DNA from: JAIOSM01 sp964593725
Lineage (GTDB): Bacteria > Desulfobacterota > Desulfobacteria > Desulfobacterales > Desulfobacteraceae
NCBI GenBank assembly: GCA_964593725.1
Contig: CAZQJS010000033.1
Location: forward strand, 1-34,448
DNA length: 34,448 nt
Reading direction: 5' to 3'
Of this stretch, positions 7,537-15,165 are shown piece after piece. Positions within the stretch are counted from its first letter, which is position 1. Each line of letters begins with the position of its first letter. The position numbers and the translations under genes are program-made. Under the pieces are notes generated by a model that was not told where the DNA came from, did no database searches, and was given only the letters and a program-made list of their open reading frames with translations.

Positions 7537-9135
7537 ATGGCACATCAGATGACATACAAAGTATTAGCTCTGAAATACAGACCTCAGACCTTTAAAGATG
7601 TCATTGGCCAGACACATGTCACAACCACCCTTGAAAATGCAATTCTTGCAAACAGGGTTGCCCACGCTATTTTATTCACAGGTCCCAGGGGAACCGGCAA
7701 AACCACTACTGCACGCATACTTGCCAAGGCCATGAACTGCATGCACAGGAAAGGCTCAGAGCCCTGCAACAGCTGCACATCCTGCAGAGAGATCACAAGG
7801 GGTAATTGTGCCGATGTCTTTGAAATTGATGGTGCTTCCAATAATAATGTTGACCAGGTAAGGGAACTGCGTGAAAATGCTGCATACCTGCCGGCATCCT
7901 GCAGGTATAAAATCTATATTATTGATGAAGTTCACATGCTGAGTACTGCAGCTTTTAATGCACTTTTAAAAACCCTTGAAGAGCCGCCTGAACACATACT
8001 GTTTATCTTTGCCACAACAGAACCCCATAAAATACCTGCTACCATCCTGTCAAGGTGCCAGAGGCATAACCTTGGCAGAATAAAAATAGATGCAATTGCC
8101 CAAAATATAAAAGCCCTTTGTGAAAAAGAAGGATATTCAATATCTGAAAAAAGCGCATATGTCATTGCAGCAGAGGCGGACGGGTCAATACGTGATTCCC
8201 TGAGCCTCACTGACAGGGTGTTGTCTGCTGCATCCGGAAAAAAGATAGACCATGATTCAATTCTGGAAAATCTTGGACTGATTGACATGGCCCTTCTCTT
8301 TGAAATCTCCCTTGCTGTAATCCAGGCTGATGGTGCAAAATTAATTGAAACCATTGATAAAGTCAATGATCTCGGACTTGACCTGAAAAAATTCTATTCC
8401 AATCTGATTAAACATTTCAGAGACCTTGTTGTTGTTAAGATCTGCGGGCAAGACACACAGTCCATTGACATCTCTGACCATGAAAAAACTAAAATAAAAA
8501 AAATGGCTGAAAATTCATCAGTCTCCTATCTTACCTGGCTTTTAAACAGCCTGCTCAGGGAAGAGACAATGATAAAATTTTCATCCCACACAAAAACCGC
8601 TGTGGAAACAGCTCTTCTGAAACTCCTGCAGATCCGGGAAGGTGTGGATATTGATTCTATTCTTTCAAAACTTGACCTTCTCAGGGATAGACCTTTACCT
8701 GCTGATGAACCCGGACCTGAACCTGACAACTTTCCGGCCAGGAATCCTGCCAGGGATACTGACAATAGTGATAAGACCTGGCAGGGATTTATAAAACTTA
8801 TTGAAACTAAATATCCTTTTATTGCTGCCATGTTCAAAAAAGGAGCTCTTAAGGAGATAACTTCAGAAAAGATACTTGTTGAACTAAACTCACCCACACC
8901 CTTTGAAACTGATAGATATGAAGGGAAAAAAGATGAGATCAATACATTATGTAAGGACCATTTCGGGCCGGATACCCAACTTAAAATCATTTTCAATAAA
9001 AGTATAAAACAGGAGAACTCAAAGGAAAAATCCTTTGCAGAGAAAAAACAGGAGGCCATGACCCAGCCCCACGTTGCAGAAACCGTGAGGATGTTTAATG
9101 GAACACTCATTGATGTAAAACAGATTAATCAGTAA
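7537..9135 (+). CDS. dnaX: DNA polymerase III subunit gamma/tau
   Basis: This is the clamp-loader motor subunit of DNA polymerase III. From the ATG at 7537 the protein has 532 residues. Motifs: GPRGTGKTT Walker A at 49-57, a zinc module with Cys68, 77, 80 and 83, Walker B IIDEVH with Asp130 and Glu131, and the arginine-finger SRC at 172-174. A Pro-rich linker near residues 390-415 precedes a C-terminal domain shorter than in E. coli. Alternative starts are TTG at 7516 and ATG at 7552; the last gives the family-typical N terminus MTYKVLALKYRPQTF. None has a strong ribosome site. It begins a block with ybaB and recR, a very common gene order. Confidence 0.96.
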   Translation: MAHQMTYKVLALKYRPQTFKDVIGQTHVTTTLENAILANRVAHAILFTGPRGTGKTTTARILAKAMNCMHRKGSEPCNSCTSCREITRGNCADVFEIDGASNNNVDQVRELRENAAYLPASCRYKIYIIDEVHMLSTAAFNALLKTLEEPPEHILFIFATTEPHKIPATILSRCQRHNLGRIKIDAIAQNIKALCEKEGYSISEKSAYVIAAEADGSIRDSLSLTDRVLSAASGKKIDHDSILENLGLIDMALLFEISLAVIQADGAKLIETIDKVNDLGLDLKKFYSNLIKHFRDLVVVKICGQDTQSIDISDHEKTKIKKMAENSSVSYLTWLLNSLLREETMIKFSSHTKTAVETALLKLLQIREGVDIDSILSKLDLLRDRPLPADEPGPEPDNFPARNPARDTDNSDKTWQGFIKLIETKYPFIAAMFKKGALKEITSEKILVELNSPTPFETDRYEGKKDEINTLCKDHFGPDTQLKIIFNKSIKQENSKEKSFAEKKQEAMTQPHVAETVRMFNGTLIDVKQINQ

Positions 9136-9155
9136 CTTTAAAAGGGTAATTGAAT

Positions 9156-9464
9156 ATGAAAAATATGAATGCAATGATGAAACAGGCTCAACACCTTCAG
9201 AAAAAAATGATGAAAGCCCAGCAGGAACTGTCTGTAAAGACCGTTGAAGCAACAGCTGGCGGCGGGATGGTAAAAGTAATTGCCAACGGTGCCCAGAAGA
9301 TTGAATCCATTGAGCTTGAAAAAGAGATTGTTGATCCGGAAGATATTGAAATGCTGCAGGATCTCATACTTGCTGCCGTAAACGATGCCATAAAAAAATC
9401 CCAGGACATGGTTACATCGGAAATGAACAAACTCACAGGCGGATTAAACATACCTGGTATGTAA
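9156..9464 (+). CDS. ybaB: YbaB/EbfC family nucleoid-associated DNA-binding protein
   Basis: A 102-residue protein with a Met/Lys/Gln-rich N-terminal helix, the conserved GGGMVKVIANG strand region, and a C-terminal helix ending in GGLNIPGM, all typical of YbaB. These small dimers bind DNA non-specifically. The family nearly always lies between dnaX and recR, as here. The ATG at 9156 is preferred to a TTG at 9150 because AAGGG is then about 9 bases away. The recR start follows four bases after the stop. Confidence 0.93.
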   Translation: MKNMNAMMKQAQHLQKKMMKAQQELSVKTVEATAGGGMVKVIANGAQKIESIELEKEIVDPEDIEMLQDLILAAVNDAIKKSQDMVTSEMNKLTGGLNIPGM

Positions 9465-9468
9465 TATT

Positions 9469-10062
9469 GTGAACCTTTATCCTAAACCAGTCCAGGCACT
9501 GATTGAAAACTTTTCAAAGCTTCCGGGCATTGGCAGAAAAACTGCAGAAAGACTGACACTTCACCTTCTGCATACAAAAAAAAATGATGCCTATACCCTT
9601 GCTGAATCCATGATTGCACTGAGGCGTAATATCCGCCTGTGTTCCCACTGTTTTGCCCTGAGTGAAAACAGTATATGCAGAATATGTGCTGACAGGTCAA
9701 GGAATGGCTCTGTTATATGCGTGGTTGAGAACCCAAGTGATATGAATGCCATTGAAAAAGCCAATGCCTTTTCAGGCCTTTACCATGTACTTGGCGGAGC
9801 GCTCTCTCCCATTGATGGTATTGGCCCGGATGAACTAAGAATTAAAGAACTCCTTTTGCGGGTAAGGCAAAAGAACATAGAGGAGGTTATCATTGCAACC
9901 GGTACAAATGTTGAAGGTGAGTCAACTGCTTCATATCTTGCAGACAGACTGAACAATATCAAGGTGACAAGAATTGCATCCGGCATCCCCATTGGAGGGG
10001 ATCTCAAATTTGTTGACCAGATGACCATGAGAAAGGCAATCAAGGGCAGATATGGACTTTAA
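9469..10062 (+). CDS. recR: recombination mediator RecR
   Basis: A 197-residue protein of normal length. It has a helix-hairpin-helix LPGIGRKTAERL at about 18-29, a four-cysteine zinc module (Cys58, 61, 70, 73), and a Toprim domain starting at VICVVENPSD. RecR works with RecF or RecO to load RecA on single-stranded gaps. The start is GTG, and the gene ends inside the next gene (11-base overlap). Third gene of dnaX-ybaB-recR. Confidence 0.97.
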   Translation: MNLYPKPVQALIENFSKLPGIGRKTAERLTLHLLHTKKNDAYTLAESMIALRRNIRLCSHCFALSENSICRICADRSRNGSVICVVENPSDMNAIEKANAFSGLYHVLGGALSPIDGIGPDELRIKELLLRVRQKNIEEVIIATGTNVEGESTASYLADRLNNIKVTRIASGIPIGGDLKFVDQMTMRKAIKGRYGL

Positions 10063-10459
10063 ACCTTTAAAAGGCAGTGATATTTTTCAATGCCAGGAGT
10101 GCGGTTCCTGCTGCAAGGGTTTTGGAGGCACCTATGTCTCAAGTAATGATATTAAAAAAATTGCAGGATTTATCAATATTGATCAAGAAACATTTCAAAA
10201 ACAATATCTGACCAGATCAGGTTCAAGGCATGTATTAATACAGGGCAGGGATGGAAACTGTATTTTTTATAATGAAAAAGAGCAATGCACAATCCACCCT
10301 GTAAAGCCTTATATGTGCAGAGCATGGCCTTTTATTAAAGCTGTTGTCCTGCACCCTGAAAACTGGGATGCCATGGCAGGATCGTGCCCGGGCATGAAAA
10401 AAAATATTAATGACAGAATTCTGAAAAAAATTGTACAAAACGAAATCAAACTACTTTGA
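10052..10459 (+). CDS. YkgJ-family cysteine cluster (zinc/iron-chelating) protein
   Basis: A 135-residue protein with CQECGSCCKG at 15-24 and a later C-x-I-H plus PYMCRAWPF, the signature of the YkgJ/CxxCxxCC family, which is thought to bind zinc or an iron-sulfur cluster through conserved cysteines. The exact function is unknown. The start lies within the last codons of recR, so it is probably translationally coupled to it. Its stop overlaps the stop region of motB on the other strand by nine bases, leaving no room for a terminator. Confidence 0.85.
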   Translation: MDFKPLKGSDIFQCQECGSCCKGFGGTYVSSNDIKKIAGFINIDQETFQKQYLTRSGSRHVLIQGRDGNCIFYNEKEQCTIHPVKPYMCRAWPFIKAVVLHPENWDAMAGSCPGMKKNINDRILKKIVQNEIKLL

Positions 10460-11263
10460 AACCTTCATGTCTGCAAACTGTCTTGCAATACTGTCCCGTT
10501 CATAAACTATTTCCACACGTCTGTTCTGTGCCCGCCCCTCTTTAGTATCATTTGTTGCAACGGGGTGAAAGCCTGCATATCCTTCTGCAGATACAAGGTT
10601 GGGGTCAACACCGTTCTTTACAAGAAGTCTTACCACAGCCCCTGCCCTGGCCCCTGACAATTCCCAGTTTGATGGGTACTTTGCACTCCGCATGGGCCTG
10701 TTATCTGTATGCCCCTTTATTTTAATGTGATAGGCAAATTTGGCAAGTACAAAGGCAACTTTCTCCAGAATATCAATACCTTTTGGAGCGATTTTTACAC
10801 CGCCCCTCTCAAAAAGCAGCATGTCTGTCATGGTGATCACAACACCTGTTTCGGTCTGGGTAACGCTGACCATGCCGCCAAGTTTGTTAAACATTACAAG
10901 TTCCCTGACTTCACTTATGATCTCATCCATCTCCTTCTGGATCATCCCGCCAAGCTCATCAATCTGTTCTGTTTCAACTGGTTCTTCCGAGGGAACTGCA
11001 TTCATCTGCAATCCCTCCCTGGTGCCAGCTTCGGGAATGGTCTGGGCTCCAAGGGCTGACCTGAGGGATTGTACAAGCTCCTTATATGTCTCCTGCTGGG
11101 TTGTACTCATGGCAAACAAAAGCACAAAAAAACACATGAGTAACGTAACAAGATCGGCAAAGGTTGCCATCCATGCAGGTGCACCCTCTTCACACTCTTC
11201 TGCCTCTTCGGCAGGCGGTGCCATTAACGCAGCTTTTTCCTCTGAACTCTCTTCATCGGCCAT
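10451..11263 (-). CDS. motB: flagellar motor stator protein MotB
   Basis: A 270-residue stator subunit. An acidic, Glu-rich N terminus is followed by one membrane helix (about 35-55) in ATFADLVTLLMCFFVLLFAMS, with Asp37 as the likely ion-binding residue. The C-terminal OmpA-like domain (about 135-265) has GHTDNRP and NWELSGARA, the peptidoglycan-binding pattern. It anchors MotA to the wall and turns ion flow into flagellar torque. It lies 15 bases after motA in the same direction. There are no other flagellar genes in the window. Confidence 0.94.
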   Translation of the reverse strand: MADEESSEEKAALMAPPAEEAEECEEGAPAWMATFADLVTLLMCFFVLLFAMSTTQQETYKELVQSLRSALGAQTIPEAGTREGLQMNAVPSEEPVETEQIDELGGMIQKEMDEIISEVRELVMFNKLGGMVSVTQTETGVVITMTDMLLFERGGVKIAPKGIDILEKVAFVLAKFAYHIKIKGHTDNRPMRSAKYPSNWELSGARAGAVVRLLVKNGVDPNLVSAEGYAGFHPVATNDTKEGRAQNRRVEIVYERDSIARQFADMKVSK

Positions 11264-11278
11264 GTTTATAATTCTCTT

Positions 11279-12043
11279 TTAAGATTCTTTTCCTTTTTTC
11301 TTATCACCTGTCAAATAGATATTCAGTTTATCTTCCATAAGTTTGGGGTGTTCCCCCTCCCTTATGGATATGATGCCTTCAAATATAATATTCATACTGA
11401 TCAGCTCTTCTTCATTTCTTCCTTTTAATTTATCAGACATGGGAATAAAAAAAAGATTGGCCATAACAGAACCATAAAACGTTGTGATCATGGCAACGGC
11501 CATTTTAGGCCCTATGGATGACGGATCATCAAGATTGGCAAGCATTTGAACAAGGCCTATCAGGGTGCCTATCATTCCATAGGCAGGGGCATATGCCCCC
11601 ATGTTTTTAAAAATAGTGGCCCCTATATCAAGTTTTTTCTTTTTCAGGGCCATCTGTTTCTGCATAATCTGGGCAATATCACCTGTCTTTACTCCATCAA
11701 CTGTCATTTGGAGAGCCTGGGCAAGGTATTTGTCACTTGTGTTCTGTATATCTCCTTCAATGGATAACAAGCCGCCCTTTCTTGCTTTGTTTGATATTTC
11801 TATCAGATTTGCAATAATATCTTCAGATGCTTCAATTTTAAACATGAAAACCTTTATTGCTGTTTTAAAAACAGATAAAAAATCAGCCAATGGATAGGCG
11901 ATCATAGTTGCAGCAAAGGTACCACCCACAACTATCAGAATGGAAGGAATATTAATAAAACTTCCCAGGCCTCCGCCTAACAATATTGTCCCGATCACAA
12001 AGCCTGTTCCTGATACAATACCGATTATAGAAGATAGATCCAT
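11279..12043 (-). CDS. motA: flagellar motor stator protein MotA
   Basis: A 254-residue membrane protein of the MotA/PomA family. Two N-terminal helices lie at about 5-25 and 30-52. A cytoplasmic loop follows that would touch the rotor switch, then two C-terminal helices within GAYAPAYGMIGTLIGLVQML and MAVAMITTFYGSVMANLFFIP, which carry the conserved Pro and Gly residues. It forms the ion channel with MotB. The gene starts four bases after the preceding REC/HD-GYP-like gene, so the three form one operon. Confidence 0.95.
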   Translation of the reverse strand: MDLSSIIGIVSGTGFVIGTILLGGGLGSFINIPSILIVVGGTFAATMIAYPLADFLSVFKTAIKVFMFKIEASEDIIANLIEISNKARKGGLLSIEGDIQNTSDKYLAQALQMTVDGVKTGDIAQIMQKQMALKKKKLDIGATIFKNMGAYAPAYGMIGTLIGLVQMLANLDDPSSIGPKMAVAMITTFYGSVMANLFFIPMSDKLKGRNEEELISMNIIFEGIISIREGEHPKLMEDKLNIYLTGDKKKGKES

Positions 12044-12047
12044 AATA

Positions 12048-13415
12048 TTATACCTTTATGTAAATAGTTTCATCCACAGGGTATTTTCTGTTATATTTGA
12101 GTATTTTCTCAATTGCTTCATGGTCAAGAAGAGTATTGGCTGAAAAGAGTTTGGTACCGCTTGATGTAAACAGTGCTGTTCCAAGCTTCATCCCTTTTTC
12201 AAGCTGATGTATCCCAATCCCCTTTACCTTTCCGAAATCATTTCCCAATCTTGTTACTGCATATTTTTCAAGGTAGTTGACAATTTTCGGGTCCAGTCGT
12301 GAGCCGGCATTCTCTTCAAGCTTTTCAAACAAATCATCCAGACAAGATATATTCTGCTGGCATCTTAATTCATCAAACAGGTTCGCACCTGCAAGCATCC
12401 TTGACTGGAGCGGGATATACTTACGCCGTAATCCTTCAGGGTTTCCCGATCCATCTACATTTTCATTCTGGTATTTGACTATATCTGCTATTTTACCAAA
12501 TCCCGGGCACATTTCAAGTAGTTTTGCCCCTTTTTCAGGATAATGCAGAAAAAAATCCTTTTCATTACCTGTAAGATCATCCTCATTCTTATCCAGAACA
12601 AGCTGACTGATCAACAGTTTACCTGTTTCATGGAGCAATGCTGCTTTGTGAAGCTGATCTTTTTTTTCTTCTGAAAGTTTCATCTCTTCTGCCAGGAAAA
12701 GGGAAATTTCCGCAACGCGAAAAGAGTGCCCCCTGTTTTTTTCCACCTTTGATTCTATCATTGTGCAAAGCAGCCTTGCAAAACCTGTCAGGTTCTCCTG
12801 CAACTCTTTATCGGCAAGTGCCATATCTTCTTTAAGTTTATCTCTCTCCTTTGTCATCAGGTTAATCTGTTTTAATGAATTATTTAATACATCTCTCTCA
12901 TCAAAAAGCTCCTGCCTGACTGACAGCAATCTTTTCTCAAATTGTCTGTTCTCCTCTAATGCCCTGTCAAGGTTATTTTTCTGCCATTTATTTGTCTGAA
13001 CCAGGCGCTTATGACCAATGTGAAGCCCTGCCTTTTTCGTAAATTCAACAGGGGAAAAGGGTTTTATAAAATATTCATCATAACCTGCTTCCATAATACG
13101 CTTTCTCCCTTCTGCACCAGGATCCAGCGGCAGAATTATAAAAATCGCAGGGCCTGCACCTTTACACTGCGATTTAATATTATCTGCTGTTTTTTTTATC
13201 TTTTCTCCCTGAATGCTTTCACATTCAACAACCACCAGATCAGGTTCTGCACTTTGAATGGCCCTGCATGCCTTGCTGAGTGTGCAGCACTTTCTGATAT
13301 TAAAATTATGATCTGTTTTTTCAAGTTCGCCTTTAATGAGCTCAAAGGTAGCCCCGGCATCAAGATCAGTAACGTATTGCAGGCTAAAACGACCGCAAGT
13401 ATCTGTCTTATCCAT
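12048..13415 (-). CDS. pseudo-receiver plus degenerate HD-GYP domain protein linked to motAB
   Basis: A 455-residue cytoplasmic protein. Residues 1-135 align with a response-regulator receiver, but the phospho-acceptor Asp is Glu64 (PDLVVVE), while Lys118 in IKPFS is kept. A coiled coil spans about 140-205. Residues 210-350 follow the HD-GYP fold: His230 and His291 are kept, the HD pair is His262-Glu263, the usual HHExxDGxGYP becomes QNENVDGSGNP (316-326), so both histidines are lost. A C-terminal GMKLGTALF...GTKLF tail is common in HD-GYP regulators. It probably does not hydrolyse cyclic di-GMP as a normal HD-GYP would; a binding or scaffold role in motor control is inferred from its place just before motA. 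ATG 13415 is preferred to GTG 13427. Confidence 0.8.
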   Translation of the reverse strand: MDKTDTCGRFSLQYVTDLDAGATFELIKGELEKTDHNFNIRKCCTLSKACRAIQSAEPDLVVVECESIQGEKIKKTADNIKSQCKGAGPAIFIILPLDPGAEGRKRIMEAGYDEYFIKPFSPVEFTKKAGLHIGHKRLVQTNKWQKNNLDRALEENRQFEKRLLSVRQELFDERDVLNNSLKQINLMTKERDKLKEDMALADKELQENLTGFARLLCTMIESKVEKNRGHSFRVAEISLFLAEEMKLSEEKKDQLHKAALLHETGKLLISQLVLDKNEDDLTGNEKDFFLHYPEKGAKLLEMCPGFGKIADIVKYQNENVDGSGNPEGLRRKYIPLQSRMLAGANLFDELRCQQNISCLDDLFEKLEENAGSRLDPKIVNYLEKYAVTRLGNDFGKVKGIGIHQLEKGMKLGTALFTSSGTKLFSANTLLDHEAIEKILKYNRKYPVDETIYIKV

Positions 13416-13448
13416 AACAACCCACACTCTGCTTTAAATAGTTATATT

Positions 13449-14000
13449 CTATTCTGAATAATTGTTCATCCACCAATTATCCCAATCAGTTGAAATGATG
13501 CTTCTGGCAATCTTTTTACCTGTACCGGTTTTAAGTCGTTTGATTACAATATCAATCCATTTTTGAGGGGATTTCGCCCCGGTATCCTTAAGCTTTTTTA
13601 ATTCAAGTATAAAAGAGAGTTGGTCAGCATCATTGGCAAGTTTTGCCTCTTTTGTCTTACATTCATTGAATTCATTTACCAGTTTCGCAATATCTTCTCC
13701 AAATGTCAAGGTGCTGATCAAATCAGATAAAACTTTTTTTTCATCAACTTTAACATATTTCTGCTGTACATAATTCAAATCACCTGTTCTTGCCTCCCCA
13801 AGATCGTGAAGCAGGGCCATGGTGATAATTTTTTCCCTGTCAATGTCAGGTTCAAGCCTTGAAATGGCAAATGCAATAAATGCGGTCATGAATGAATGTT
13901 CTGCAACATTTTCCCGGCCAGACCCTAAAAAATGGTAACCTGCCCTTGGTAAATTTCTTAAAATATTTCCTTCAAAAAGAAAATCAGCTATTTTTTTCAT
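13449..14000 (-). CDS. YfbR-like HD-domain phosphohydrolase
   Basis: A 183-residue soluble HD hydrolase. Metal ligands are visible as His35 (NVAEHS), His65-Asp66 (LLHDLGE) and Asp126 (NDADQL), which is the order found in YfbR-type 5'-deoxynucleotidases and related small HD proteins. The substrate is probably a deoxynucleoside monophosphate, by family only. The frame stays open upstream to 14075, but the ATG at 14000 has AGGGTG seven bases before it, and the predicted promoter lies between the two, so 14000 is the better start. The stop is 33 bases before the next minus-strand gene, so it may be the first gene of the motAB operon. Confidence 0.82.
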   Translation of the reverse strand: MKKIADFLFEGNILRNLPRAGYHFLGSGRENVAEHSFMTAFIAFAISRLEPDIDREKIITMALLHDLGEARTGDLNYVQQKYVKVDEKKVLSDLISTLTFGEDIAKLVNEFNECKTKEAKLANDADQLSFILELKKLKDTGAKSPQKWIDIVIKRLKTGTGKKIARSIISTDWDNWWMNNYSE

Positions 14001-14035
14001 ATATTTCACCCTATTTTGATAAATTTCTATGAAAT

Positions 14036-14078
14036 ATCTTGACATTTTATAGAACAGAAGCTTAAATAAAGTCAAGAT
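14036..14078. promoter_or_regulatory. overlapping divergent sigma-70 promoters in an inverted repeat
   Basis: Plus strand: TTGACA (14039-14044), 17-base spacer, TTAAAT (14062-14067), reading toward the LysM gene. Minus strand: TTGACT (14075-14070), 18-base spacer, TATAAA (14051-14046), reading toward the HD hydrolase. Both -35 boxes lie in the arms of an 8-base inverted repeat, ATCTTGAC (14036-14043) and GTCAAGAT (14071-14078). RNA polymerase should not be able to use both at once. Confidence 0.6.
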
Positions 14079-14112
14079 TCAGTAATTTGAAGACTATCAT
14101 GGGGAAGACATT

Positions 14113-15165
14113 ATGCAAAAGACTTTATATAAATTAATATCAGTTTTACTAATATCTTATTTTTTTACTTTGCCAAGTGCCTTTGGAAACAGTACCGGCA
14201 GCCTTAAATCTCAATTCAATGAAAAGACCGGATTCTACTATACTGTACAAAAAGGTGATACGCTATGGGATCTTTCACAGAAATTTTACAGCTCTGAATG
14301 GGACTGGCCCGGCCTGTGGGAATTAAACGATCAGATTAAAAACCCCCATATAATCTATCCGGGAGAGCGACTGAGAGTTTTTTACAAAGGAGAGCTCTCC
14401 CTTGAGAATCGACCTGTTTATGTAAAACCTGAAAAGGTTAAAACAGCTGAAAAAAAAGAACCTGTTGCAAAACCTGCTAAGGGAGAGGTGAAAAAAGTAG
14501 AAAAGCTTAAAACAGCAAAACCTGAAATAAAGCTTTCCTTTGTTTATCCTTTTATAAACAGCGTGGGCTTTATAAAGAGAAACGCTGTCCACCCCGTTGG
14601 AAAAATATTACGTGCGGAAAAAAAAGCTGATCTGATAACGGAAAATGATATTGTTTATATCAAGGCATCACCCGGCTCATCCCTGGAACCCGGAAAAAAA
14701 TATCATATTTATGCAACAAAAAAGATTGCAAGGCACAGAGTCAGGCATTCACTAAAGGGCATAATTGAAATCACTGCCATGAAAAAGAAATATTTCACTG
14801 CAAAGGTTATTGAAAGCTATATTGATATCAACCCTGGTGACCCAATAATGAATTTTATTGAAAGGGACAGGGAATTTACCGTAAAAAAAGATAATAACCG
14901 GATTAACGGAAAAATTGTCTGCAATGATGAAGATGATTCAATGTTTGGAGAACGTCAGCTTATATATCTGAGCCTTGGAGAAAAAGACAACATTGAAAAA
15001 GGACAGATATATACAACCTATAAAGAGCTTGAAAAGGAAGGCAAAACATCGTTTGAGCCAATAAAAACCGGAAAGATAATAGTGCTGCACACCGAGGATG
15101 TTTCTTCAACCGCACTTATTTTCTCTACCTTTGAGGAGATACATATAGGAGATCCGGTTCACTAG
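14113..15165 (+). CDS. secreted LysM-domain protein
   Basis: A 350-residue envelope protein. It has a signal peptide (about 1-25, cut near FGNS) and one LysM domain at about 42-91 (YTVQKGDTLWDLSQKFY to YPGERLRVF), which should bind peptidoglycan. A Lys-rich linker (about 100-140) leads to a C-terminal region of about 200 residues rich in beta strands that I do not recognise. It has no visible enzyme domain. It has its own promoter at 14039-14067 and GGGGAAG before the start. Its stop shares a CTAG with the stop of the pilus ATPase on the opposite strand. Confidence 0.85.
   Translation: MQKTLYKLISVLLISYFFTLPSAFGNSTGSLKSQFNEKTGFYYTVQKGDTLWDLSQKFYSSEWDWPGLWELNDQIKNPHIIYPGERLRVFYKGELSLENRPVYVKPEKVKTAEKKEPVAKPAKGEVKKVEKLKTAKPEIKLSFVYPFINSVGFIKRNAVHPVGKILRAEKKADLITENDIVYIKASPGSSLEPGKKYHIYATKKIARHRVRHSLKGIIEITAMKKKYFTAKVIESYIDINPGDPIMNFIERDREFTVKKDNNRINGKIVCNDEDDSMFGERQLIYLSLGEKDNIEKGQIYTTYKELEKEGKTSFEPIKTGKIIVLHTEDVSSTALIFSTFEEIHIGDPVH

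Noticed and set aside
8836..8852. Second possible dnaX frameshift site (TTC AAA AAA GGA followed by a -1 stop TAA) at a length close to E. coli gamma
   Set aside because: The heptamer is C-AAA-AAA, so the P-site tRNA would re-pair poorly, and no stable downstream stem is visible.
14001..14075. N-terminal extension of the HD hydrolase frame
   Set aside because: The extension would run through its own promoter, and the ATG at 14000 has a good ribosome site.
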